DNA of 64,000 nt from Niastella sp. OAS944. Lineage in GTDB: Bacteria > Bacteroidota > Bacteroidia > Chitinophagales > Chitinophagaceae. The DNA lies in the NCBI GenBank assembly GCA_024809215.1, contig JANUBW010000001.1:2150841-2214840 (forward strand). Direction: 5' to 3'. How positions within the stretch are numbered: the first letter of the stretch is position 1; each line of letters opens with the position of its first letter. Shown here one piece after another: positions 53,111 through 60,964 of the stretch. The notes under the pieces are model-generated. The model was not told where the DNA came from and did no database searches. It worked only from the letters and a program-made list of their open reading frames with translations. Both the position numbers and the translations under genes were made by a program.

Positions 53111-53223
53111 AGTTCACAGTTCCCTGTTCACAGTTCATAGTTCAAAATGAACTCGTTTCTATTAGAATCCTCTGTTCGTTGATTAGTTATTCAGTTGTTC
53201 ACAGTTGTTCAGTTATTCAGTTT
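53111..53223. repeat. GTTCACAGTT/GTTATTCAGTT short repeats
   Basis: Two clusters of related words: TTCACAGTTCCCTGTTCACA (from 53113) and a run at 53186-53220 alternating GTTATTCAGTT and GTTCACAGTT. Low-complexity dispersed repeats like the other intergenic families here. Confidence 0.5.
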
Positions 53224-53273
53224 CTTAATCCGAGCCTCACGAGTAGTTGCTTGTTTTTTTAAATCTATGCCAA

Positions 53274-53370
53274 GTTGCATTTTTTGCAACAACTGAAAAC
53301 ATGTCAGGAAATCCGGAATTTCCGGATTTGCTTTTTAATTTGAACTGTTGCAATTTCTGCAACAGTTCAA
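53274..53370. repeat. Three stacked hairpins downstream of the RhuM-Fic gene
   Basis: The first is GTTGCA (53274-53279) with TGCAAC (53285-53290). The second is a 21-base palindrome with AAATCCGGAA/TTCCGGATTT arms (53309-53329). The third is TTGAACTGTTGCA (53340-53352) with TGCAACAGTTCAA (53358-53370), a perfect 13-bp stem with a 5-base loop that abuts the gene's stop codon. The last hairpin is the likely transcription end although no T-run follows on the minus strand. Confidence 0.7.
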
Positions 53371-54351
53371 TCAATTCCTGCTATTGATCAAACTCACCAC
53401 CACCTTTATCATCATATCTTTTTCATCGGGTTTGCTTTCGGCGATCATGAGGGTAAGCGCAACCAGGGCATTGTCGGCAATACGTTTTGAACCGTCATTG
53501 CGGTAAAGTATACGGTTCTTTTCCAAAAACCACACAAACAAAAATGCGGCTATACGTTTATTACCATCTGAAAAGGAATGGTTCTTTATTACGAAGTACA
53601 ACAGGTTTGCTGCTTTCTCTTCAACACTAGGATATAAAAATTGGCCTCCGAAAGTTTGATATATAGCAGCCAGTGAACCTTGAAAGGATTCGTCTTTTTC
53701 ATTCCCAAATAGCATGCTACCGCCAAATTTATCTCTAAGACCTTTGATGGCGTTTATTGCTTCACTGTAAGTGACCTGAAAAAACTCTTTTAAAGTAGTA
53801 TCATGAATTTCCAGTACCTGGTGATCATATTGGTCAAGCACATCAAGCGCGTAGGTATAATCGGTTACCACCTTGAGCAGGCCATTGGCCTCGTCTGAAG
53901 TCAATTCGTGTGTACTTATAACATTGCCCAGCAGTTTTACCGTTTGCTTTAACTCTTCCAATTGGCGGGATTGTTCCCGAAGACGCTTTTCATTGACGGC
54001 ATAACCCTTTGTAAGATAATCTTTTAATACCTTATTTGCCCAAATGCGAAACTGCGTGCCTCTTGCAGATTTAACCCGGTAACCAACTGAAATTATGACA
54101 TCAAGGCTATAAAAACTGGTCGGTTTGTCAGAAAATCCGGAAATTCCGGATTTCCTTTTTGTCTCCATTTCTAAAAGTTCGTTTTCGCCGTAAATATTTT
54201 TTATGTGTTCGCTAACGGTTTTCTTCGACTTCCCGAATAATTCAGCCATTTGTTCTTGAGTTAACCACACTGTATCATTTTCAAGCTTCACATCAATGGC
54301 TGCCTGCCCGTCAGGCATCTCGTAAATAATTACTTCACCTTTGTTTTGCAT
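53371..54351 (-). CDS. RhuM-family protein with C-terminal Fic/Doc domain
   Basis: This 326-residue protein has a RhuM (virulence protein) region at residues 8-115 (VWLTQEQMAELFGKSKKTVSEHI, SLDVIISVGYRVKSARGTQFRIWA). Residues 150-326 form a Fic/Doc-fold domain with the active-site motif at 258-266 (HSFSDGNKR). Fic enzymes transfer nucleotides or phosphates to target proteins. The order suggests a DNA-binding or specificity module joined to a transferase. Codons 67-73 are written with a 21-base palindrome that also occurs downstream of the gene. Confidence 0.85.
   Translation of the reverse strand: MQNKGEVIIYEMPDGQAAIDVKLENDTVWLTQEQMAELFGKSKKTVSEHIKNIYGENELLEMETKRKSGISGFSDKPTSFYSLDVIISVGYRVKSARGTQFRIWANKVLKDYLTKGYAVNEKRLREQSRQLEELKQTVKLLGNVISTHELTSDEANGLLKVVTDYTYALDVLDQYDHQVLEIHDTTLKEFFQVTYSEAINAIKGLRDKFGGSMLFGNEKDESFQGSLAAIYQTFGGQFLYPSVEEKAANLLYFVIKNHSFSDGNKRIAAFLFVWFLEKNRILYRNDGSKRIADNALVALTLMIAESKPDEKDMMIKVVVSLINSRN
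54133..54153. repeat. AAATCCGGAA palindrome inside the RhuM-Fic coding region
   Basis: Arms of ten bases (AAATCCGGAA / TTCCGGATTT) around one centre base, the same as the palindrome at 53309-53329 apart from the complemented centre. Both are preceded by TGTCAG. In the protein it encodes the SGISGF stretch between the two RhuM blocks. Confidence 0.7.
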
Positions 54352-54461
54352 AAGTACTTGTTTAATTGATTAGATATTATGGTCTCTATCAATTGAAACA
54401 GGTAACTGACTTGCTTAAGCTAAAAATTAAACGCTTAATGTCGGATAAGTTATTAAACGAC

Positions 54462-55001
54462 TTAGTTTCTACTATTGATCAAACTCACCACTACTTTTAT
54501 CATCATATCTTTTTCATCGGGTTTGCTTTCGGCTATCATGAGGGCAATGGCTACCAATGCATTATCAGCAATGCGTTTTGAACCATCGGCATTATATAAG
54601 ATGTGATTTTTATAAAGAAACCATACGAACAGAAATGCAGCAATGCGTTTATTACCGTCGGAGAAGGAATGGTTCTTTATTACAAAGTATAGCAAATTTG
54701 CCGCTTTCTCTTCTATGCTGGGATATAGGAATTGCCCATTGAAAGTTTGATATATAGCTGCCAGCGAACCCTGAAAAGATTCATCTTTTTCATTACCGAA
54801 CAACGCACTACCGCCAAATTTATCACGTAGCCCCTGAATGGCTTTCATGGCTTCGTCGTACGTAATTTGGAAGAACTCTTCTGCTGTAGTGTCCTCTATT
54901 TCCAGCACCTGGTGGTCGTATTTATCCAATACATCCAGCGCATAGGTATAGTCGGTCACTACTTTTAAGATGTCGTTTGTTTCGTCGGTTGTCAGCTTCA
55001 T
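54462..55001 (-). CDS. Fic/Doc-domain protein, truncated tandem copy of the RhuM-Fic C-terminal half
   Basis: This 179-residue protein aligns without gaps to residues 150-326 of the downstream RhuM-Fic protein. About 22 of 177 residues differ by eye (about 88% identity). The active-site motif is intact (His111 to Arg119, HSFSDGNKR). The RhuM half is absent. Its ATG overlaps the TGA of the lipoprotein gene (ATGA), which suggests translational coupling rather than a dead fragment. It could be a free Fic transferase, a competitor of the full-length protein, or a decaying duplicate. Confidence 0.8.
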   Translation of the reverse strand: MKLTTDETNDILKVVTDYTYALDVLDKYDHQVLEIEDTTAEEFFQITYDEAMKAIQGLRDKFGGSALFGNEKDESFQGSLAAIYQTFNGQFLYPSIEEKAANLLYFVIKNHSFSDGNKRIAAFLFVWFLYKNHILYNADGSKRIADNALVAIALMIAESKPDEKDMMIKVVVSLINSRN

Positions 55002-55573
55002 AGATTATTATTTGCTGATGTATCTTGTATTACTGCTGCCGAATCTTTTTTCATCCAAAGGCTGTCTTTTTCATCACATTCATCGCCCCAGCATTCGCGG
55101 CAGGGTTGGTTCACCGTTTTAAAATTCTTTTGAAATATTGAATTTACACAAACGTAATCCACTTCACCAATTCCTTTAAATGTTGTGATCCACTTTCCCA
55201 CTTGTTTGGCTTTATCAACCCAAACAAATTTAAAATCCTGGCTTCCCTCCCAATTCCTCCACTTTACTTTCACAAGTATCGTATCCTTTTCAATCAACTC
55301 ACATCCCAAAACAACATAATCGTAATCTTCCTGCGAACCATGTATTAATAGTCCGATTGTATCTTTTACTTTACTTATGGATAGAATAGGATTGCCGCCG
55401 TCGCATGAATTAAAAACGATCATCCCGCTGTCAGTTTTCTTTAAAGTTACCCAATCAGCAGGCATAGATAAAATATCAAATGGCTTCTCTTTGTTATCGT
55501 TTCCCGTTTTACTATTCTCTTTACAGGCTACCAGGGTGCATATAAGCACAATACTTAACCAAAATGTTTTCAT
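54998..55573 (-). CDS. Hypothetical lipoprotein
   Basis: This 191-residue protein starts at ATG 55573 (MKTFWLSIVLICTLVACKEN), chosen because it gives a lipoprotein signal with Cys17. The longer frame to 55612 would overlap the next gene. The mature part contains beta-rich segments (ISKVKDTIGLLIHGSQEDYD, WRNWEGSQDFKFVWVDKAKQ) and a CxxCWGDECDE cysteine cluster near the C-terminus. No family is recognised. Its stop overlaps the start of the Fic-only gene. Confidence 0.65.
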   Translation of the reverse strand: MKTFWLSIVLICTLVACKENSKTGNDNKEKPFDILSMPADWVTLKKTDSGMIVFNSCDGGNPILSISKVKDTIGLLIHGSQEDYDYVVLGCELIEKDTILVKVKWRNWEGSQDFKFVWVDKAKQVGKWITTFKGIGEVDYVCVNSIFQKNFKTVNQPCRECWGDECDEKDSLWMKKDSAAVIQDTSANNNL

Positions 55574-55599
55574 TGGATATGTTATAAGGTTAATGCTTC

Positions 55600-56589
55600 T
55601 TACTCCCACCACCTCGAAATATATTCACCAGCAGTTACCTCAGTAGGTACGCCCGGCTTTGGTAAGAACAATTTAATGCCTTTTGCCGAGGCCCCTTCCA
55701 TCACTCTTTTTACCGGTTCGTTCCAGGGATGCAATGCCAGGTTGAACGTGCCCCAGTGTATGGGCATCATTATTTTTCCTTTCAATGCCTGGTGTGCTTT
55801 GATGGCATTATCGGGCCCCATATGTATATCGGCCCAATTTTCATTATAAGCGCCTATTTCCAGCATAGTCAAATCAAACGGGCCATACACTTCTCCTATT
55901 TCATTAAACCCATCGTGCCAGCCACTGTCGGCGCCATAGTAAATGTTATGCGCAGCCGTTTTTATGGCAAATGACGACCACAACGTTTCAAACCGGTTAA
56001 ACAATCCCCGGCCCGAAAAATGGCGGGCAGGCAAGGCTGTTATCGTACAGTTATTGCCGATGGTTGCCTTATCCATCCAGTCCATTTCAGTGATCCTTTC
56101 TTTTTGTATACCCCAGGCCTGCAGGTATTGCCCAACACCTTTTGAACAATAGAACGGAACCTTTGAAGAAGCAAACTGTGGTATTACATGCCTGTCGAGG
56201 TGATCGTAATGGTCGTGTGAAATAATGATGGCATCCAGCGGCATAAGATCTACTAAAGCCACCGGTGCCGGAAAGAAACGGTGTGGCCCTATGAAGCCGG
56301 AGAAAGAAGCGCGGTTACTCCATACGGGATCGGTCAATAAGCGCAATCCATCCACCTCTATCAGCAAACTGGAATGCCCTACCCAGGTAATACGCAATCC
56401 CGACGCCGGCGCCTGTTTGTATATTGACGTATCTGTCGTAAATGGACCCAATTTTCGTTTGGGTGTTGTTTCGGCTTTATTGGTCATATACCGCCACAAT
56501 ACGCCCCACAACGATCCCGTGCTAACACTGGTTGGTATTGGGTTCAAATACTTTTTACCTTCTTTTACCGCCGGGTGTAAGAATTCCAT
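55600..56589 (-). CDS. Metallo-beta-lactamase-fold hydrolase (UlaG/NAPE-PLD-like)
   Basis: This 329-residue protein contains the metal motif HDHYDHLD (HxHxDH) preceded by ITWVGHSSLLIEVDGLRLLTDPVW. That order is typical of the UlaG/RomA/NAPE-phospholipase D-like branch. Further ligands are likely in ALPARHFSGRG, YYGADSGWHDGF and MPIHWGTFNL. It has no signal peptide, so it is cytoplasmic or membrane-associated. The substrate may be an N-acyl phospholipid or a lactone. It has the same orientation as the lipoprotein gene with a 26-base gap. Confidence 0.87.
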   Translation of the reverse strand: MEFLHPAVKEGKKYLNPIPTSVSTGSLWGVLWRYMTNKAETTPKRKLGPFTTDTSIYKQAPASGLRITWVGHSSLLIEVDGLRLLTDPVWSNRASFSGFIGPHRFFPAPVALVDLMPLDAIIISHDHYDHLDRHVIPQFASSKVPFYCSKGVGQYLQAWGIQKERITEMDWMDKATIGNNCTITALPARHFSGRGLFNRFETLWSSFAIKTAAHNIYYGADSGWHDGFNEIGEVYGPFDLTMLEIGAYNENWADIHMGPDNAIKAHQALKGKIMMPIHWGTFNLALHPWNEPVKRVMEGASAKGIKLFLPKPGVPTEVTAGEYISRWWE

Positions 56590-56631
56590 GTAGTTATGTT
56601 AAGAATGTAAAGTAAGTCATTTTCCCCTACC

Positions 56632-59184
56632 CTACAATCTTGGATCCACCGGTTCGCTTTCCAGGGCCAATACCCCAAACACGCATTCATGTACCCGGCG
56701 TAACGGTTCTTTTTTAATAAACCGCTCCAGGCCTTCCACTCCCAATGCAAACTCGCGTATAGCCAGTGAGCGTTTGGCGTTTAGCCCTCGCATCTTTAAC
56801 CGGTTTAAGTTCGAGGGCGTGGTATACTCAGGTCCATAAATGATACGCAGGTATTCCTGTCCGCGTATTTTAATAGCCGGTTGTACCAACCCTTTTTTAT
56901 TGGCATGAATATAATCGAATGGTTTTACCACCATGCCTTCTCCACCTTTTGCAGTTAACGACAACCACCAATCGGTAGCCTCCTGTATGCTATTCTCATT
57001 GTTCAGGTCAACAATGCGATATGGTGTTGCCAGCAGTATCGAAGAATCGGCCTCGCATACCTGTTGTATGTTTTCCATATGCCATTCATGGCTCTGATCT
57101 ACCCAGGTTTTACCTTCGGTGGCCAGAATATGAAACGGCGCCAGCTTATAATCGGTAAGTTTATGCACCGGCCAGCAATAGCGGCGATACGCATCTATAA
57201 ACTGACTGGTTTGTTCTTTCTTCAATTTGTATTTTTCCAGCAGTGGCAACGCGGCCTCATTATTGGCAGCCGCCTTCACCAATGCATCAACCGCACTATG
57301 CAAACCTTGCGTAGCAGCAGCGCCTACTGAACCGTATTGCGTTTCCAGCAGTGCCTGCGCTTTGGCGCTCCAGGGCATCAGTTCGCAATCCAAACACACC
57401 CAGCTTGTTTGAAAACGATCGTAAAAACCGCTTTTCTCCAACGCATCATTCACCAGCAGCAGAAAATCCTGCTCCTGTTTTTTATTGGTAAAGAAATCGC
57501 GGCCCGTGCGGGTATATACAACACCCATACCTTCATTTTTTATTCCAAAGGTTTTATGAATGGCTTCTTCATCGCGCCCAACAATTACAATGGAACGCGA
57601 ACCCATGTGTTTTTCTTCACAGATCACACGTTCTACCCCAACGCTTTTGTAATAGTCAAATGCTTCGGTGGGGTATTCAAGATAGCCATCCAGCTTGCTG
57701 GTCTCCGAGGGGCTCATCGTTGGCGGCAAATAGATCAACCATTTGGGATTGATGGCAAACCGGCTCATTATTTCCAGCGCGGCTATGGCATTTTCTTCCC
57801 GAATGGTAATGTTATGCCCATGGGTGGTTGACACAATATGTTTACCCGCCACATCTTCAAGCTCCAGCACATCATCGTGCAATTGTTGCAATGAAAGCAC
57901 ATTGCCTGGTTTTATATGCAATGGTCGTTTCGACACGGCATATTCACGGGCAGCAGGAACCGATACCAGCTCCTTCTCCGGATAACGCAAGGCAGTTAAT
58001 CTACCGCCAAAAACGCAACCGGTATCAATATCAATGGTTTTGTTCAGCCATTGTGGTTCGGGTACGGGGGTGTGACCGTATACCACCATGGCCTTGCCTT
58101 TATATTCAGCTGCCCAGTTATAGCGAACGGGTAAACCAAACTCATCAATTTCACCGGTGGTTTCGCCATACATACAAAACTCGCGCACCGCCCCGGAACC
58201 ACGGCCATGCATCTCCTCCCGTAAACCCGCATGCGCCACTACCAGGTTGCCGCCATCAAATACATAATGGCTCACCAGCCCGTCGAGGAATTTCTTTACA
58301 TCATTCCTGAACTCGGGTGTTTCCTGGTGTAGCTGATCAATAGACTCCTGCAAACCATGCGCAATGGTTACATCCCTACCATTTAACCATTTCAGCAATT
58401 TAGCATCATGGTTACCGGGCACGCAAAAGGCCAACCCTGCATTTACATGGTTCATCACCAGTCGCAATACCTCGGGTGTTTTAGGGCCACGGTCAACCAA
58501 ATCGCCCACCCATACCAGTTTGCGGCCGGCAGGGTGTTTGTATAAACCGTCGGTATTTATATAGCCAAGATCTTCGATTAACGTTACCAGCTCATCGTAA
58601 CAGCCATGCACATCGCCAATGATATCGAATGGGCCTTTCTCAAGCTTCTTATTATTATATAGCGGATCGCGTACAATGCTTTCAATAGCATCTACCTCTT
58701 CCTGTGTACGCAGCTCAATAATATTTCTGAACCCTTCCAGCTTTAAATGCCGCAGACTTCTTTTCAGCTGGCTAACCTGTTGTGGTATTACGTGTTTGCC
58801 CATGTCGCGATCGGGCCGCACGGCATTGCGTGCACCCAATAATTTCTCAGGCAGGTTGAGTACGATGGCCGTTGGCAGCACATGGTATTCCCGCGCCAGG
58901 CGCACCCAGTCTTTACGGCCGGCCTCCTGCACGTTAGTAGCATCTATCACCGTCAATAAGCCAGCCTTCAATCGTTTAGCTGTTATAAATCTCGCTACGT
59001 CAAATGCGTCACTGGATCCTTCCAAACTGTTCTCATCGTCCCTTACCATGGCACGGCAGGCATCTGAAGAAACGATCTCCGTTGGTTTAAAAAACTTCCT
59101 GGCAAAAGTGCTTTTACCAGAGCTGGAAGCCCCCATCAAAACCACTAACGACAATTCCGGTATATGTATATTTTTGTTCGTCAT
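56632..59184 (-). CDS. pnkp: Bacterial polynucleotide kinase-phosphatase with adenylyltransferase (ligase) domain
   Basis: This 850-residue protein has three modules. The kinase has a P-loop GASSSGKST at residues 18-26. The metallophosphoesterase has Asp191 and His193 (GDVHGC), Asp228 (GDLVDRG), Asn258-His259 (GNHD) and His318. The C-terminal ligase-like adenylyltransferase has nucleophile Lys525 in EEKHMGSR. This is the Pnkp of the Hen1-dependent RNA repair pathway, which heals and helps seal cleaved tRNA-like ends. Its start follows the hen1 stop by one base. Confidence 0.95.
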   Translation of the reverse strand: MTNKNIHIPELSLVVLMGASSSGKSTFARKFFKPTEIVSSDACRAMVRDDENSLEGSSDAFDVARFITAKRLKAGLLTVIDATNVQEAGRKDWVRLAREYHVLPTAIVLNLPEKLLGARNAVRPDRDMGKHVIPQQVSQLKRSLRHLKLEGFRNIIELRTQEEVDAIESIVRDPLYNNKKLEKGPFDIIGDVHGCYDELVTLIEDLGYINTDGLYKHPAGRKLVWVGDLVDRGPKTPEVLRLVMNHVNAGLAFCVPGNHDAKLLKWLNGRDVTIAHGLQESIDQLHQETPEFRNDVKKFLDGLVSHYVFDGGNLVVAHAGLREEMHGRGSGAVREFCMYGETTGEIDEFGLPVRYNWAAEYKGKAMVVYGHTPVPEPQWLNKTIDIDTGCVFGGRLTALRYPEKELVSVPAAREYAVSKRPLHIKPGNVLSLQQLHDDVLELEDVAGKHIVSTTHGHNITIREENAIAALEIMSRFAINPKWLIYLPPTMSPSETSKLDGYLEYPTEAFDYYKSVGVERVICEEKHMGSRSIVIVGRDEEAIHKTFGIKNEGMGVVYTRTGRDFFTNKKQEQDFLLLVNDALEKSGFYDRFQTSWVCLDCELMPWSAKAQALLETQYGSVGAAATQGLHSAVDALVKAAANNEAALPLLEKYKLKKEQTSQFIDAYRRYCWPVHKLTDYKLAPFHILATEGKTWVDQSHEWHMENIQQVCEADSSILLATPYRIVDLNNENSIQEATDWWLSLTAKGGEGMVVKPFDYIHANKKGLVQPAIKIRGQEYLRIIYGPEYTTPSNLNRLKMRGLNAKRSLAIREFALGVEGLERFIKKEPLRRVHECVFGVLALESEPVDPRL

Positions 59185-59185
59185 G

Positions 59186-60607
59186 CTATAAAAACCTGTT
59201 CAATGCTGGTGTTCTTTGTTTAGTTGTAAAAAGCGCCATTTGCGTCAGCGCGCCCACTTCGGGGTCTTCTTCCCCTACCGGTTTATACACTACATCATAG
59301 TTATATTCCTCGGCTATGCGATTGCCCCATTGCTGAAACTCGGCTCGCGTCCACTCAAAGCGATGGTCTGAATGTCGCATTTGTCCGGCCGTTAACCCTT
59401 CAAACTTTTTATTGTATTCGGCATTAGGCGTGGTAACAATTACATCAATGGGTTTGGCATATTTAAATACGATCTTTTCCAATGCTGCCAGCCGCGGTTC
59501 GTCCAAATGTTCTATCACCTCAACCAGCGCCGCAGCATCAAAACCTTCAATGCGTTTATCGCGATAAGTAAGCGAACCCTGTATCAGTTCTATGCGTTGC
59601 CGTTGTGCGGTGGATATTTTATCAAGCTTTAGTTTATCCCTGGCAATTTCAAGCGAGCGATAGCTCACATCCATACCCAGGATCTTTTCAAACTGCTTTT
59701 CTTCCAGCAATAACTTCAGCAACTTCCCCTCGCCACAACCCAGGTCAACGACGGTTTTGGCGTTTGCCTGTTTCAATTCATCACGCACGGTTTGCAGGCG
59801 CATGTCGTGCACGCGTTTCTTTTGTTCGGGCACCGGCTTTTCTTCTGCCTCATCTTCCTCAGGTGTTGCTTCGTCTTTCAACAACACCTCCATTACCTGG
59901 TTGGCCAGGCTGCGCTGGTGTTTTAAATAGCGCATGGTAATAAATTCCCGGGCCGGGTGCAAAGGCAGCCAGTCCTGCCCTTTCTCCAGTAATTTTTCTG
60001 CTTCACTCTGCCCAATCCAGTAATGTTTATCATTATCACAAACCGGAATAAGGATATACAAATGCGATAATAGTTGTTGCGCCGTTACCGTATTTTTCAA
60101 CCGCAGGGTAAAATAGCGGCTCTCGCCCCATTCGGGAAAATGTGTGTCAACGGGGTGACGTTGCAATTCTATTTGATACCCCAGGGGTTCAAACAATTCT
60201 TTTACCACCGCTTCACCGCCCCGTACGGGAATGGCGGCGATCTCAATTTCAAAAGGCATGGGCACCGAAACCAGTTCAGGCTTTTCTTTACAACGCCCGT
60301 TCATGGCGGTACTGAACGCCTTTACAATAGCCGAGCTCATAAACGAGCTGGCAACATATGGACGATCATTCACATATTGTTCAAGGGCAAAATCATTTCC
60401 GCGCGGGCCGTTGCTTCGGCGCACGAGGCCCACGGGATCAATATCGAGCAATAAACAAATGGTGCATTTCTGTTCAGAAACTTCGGGATAAAATACATGG
60501 GCTACACCGGTGGAAAATTCAAACTCCTGCACTTTGCCGGGATGCTTGTGCAACAGGTAGCTCAGGTCTGAAGCAGGTTGGTGGGTAGTTGTAATGGTCA
60601 ATAACAT
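59186..60607 (-). CDS. hen1: RNA 3'-terminal ribose 2'-O-methyltransferase Hen1
   Basis: This 473-residue protein has an N-terminal Hen1-L domain (about 1-240), which activates Pnkp ligase in known systems, an acidic linker (245-262), and a methyltransferase domain. The SAM motif is DLGCGEG at 288-294. The metal-binding set typical of Hen1 is Glu363, Glu366, His367 (VEVIEH) and His415 (HSDHRFEW). Methylation of the 2'-OH before sealing protects repaired RNA from renewed cleavage by ribotoxins. It is the first gene of a two-gene operon. Confidence 0.95.
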   Translation of the reverse strand: MLLTITTTHQPASDLSYLLHKHPGKVQEFEFSTGVAHVFYPEVSEQKCTICLLLDIDPVGLVRRSNGPRGNDFALEQYVNDRPYVASSFMSSAIVKAFSTAMNGRCKEKPELVSVPMPFEIEIAAIPVRGGEAVVKELFEPLGYQIELQRHPVDTHFPEWGESRYFTLRLKNTVTAQQLLSHLYILIPVCDNDKHYWIGQSEAEKLLEKGQDWLPLHPAREFITMRYLKHQRSLANQVMEVLLKDEATPEEDEAEEKPVPEQKKRVHDMRLQTVRDELKQANAKTVVDLGCGEGKLLKLLLEEKQFEKILGMDVSYRSLEIARDKLKLDKISTAQRQRIELIQGSLTYRDKRIEGFDAAALVEVIEHLDEPRLAALEKIVFKYAKPIDVIVTTPNAEYNKKFEGLTAGQMRHSDHRFEWTRAEFQQWGNRIAEEYNYDVVYKPVGEEDPEVGALTQMALFTTKQRTPALNRFL

Positions 60608-60964
60608 AATAGCTATACATTGGCGATCTCTGTAAATACGCCAATAATAATACCGAATCTACCAAAAAGTAACCCAAGTCAGATGTCGGAAGCCGGAAGA
60701 CTCGCGACATCTCAGACCTCTGACCTCAGACCTCTGACTTCAAATTTGCAACACACATCGTTTTTATAATAATAAGTTACTCCTTTATGCTTTTTCACCG
60801 CGTAACCCGGCGTACTTCCATACCAACGGGCGGTTGTCGGGGGGTGGGGGCCACAAACCACGATGAATTGCCCGCTTACCATGGTTAAAGCCGGTAAAGT
60901 GATGGGCAAAAAAGGTAAATTGTACAAGTAAATTGCTACATTGCCTGTACGATTGTATAGTGCT
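60608..60964. other. Divergent intergenic region between hen1 and a sensor kinase
   Basis: This 357-base stretch has no convincing gene. It carries a CAGACCTC-type repeat (60681-60741) and no clear -33/-7 pair in either direction. A 71-codon minus-strand frame at 60712-60927 ends inside the repeat and is not accepted. Confidence 0.6.
60681..60741. repeat. CAGACCTC-type repeat with 14-base tandem duplication
   Basis: AGATGTC (60681-60687) pairs with GACATCT (60706-60712). CTCAGACCTCTGAC occurs twice back to back (60711-60724 and 60725-60738). Same family as 34780-34855. Confidence 0.65.

Noticed and set aside
54366-54581. 71-codon plus-strand frame between the two Fic genes
   Set aside because: It is largely antisense to the Fic-only gene and has no conserved features.
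60712-60927. 71-codon minus-strand frame upstream of the sensor kinase
   Set aside because: Its last codons and stop lie inside the CAGACCTC repeat, and the N-terminal part shows no recognisable domain or signal.
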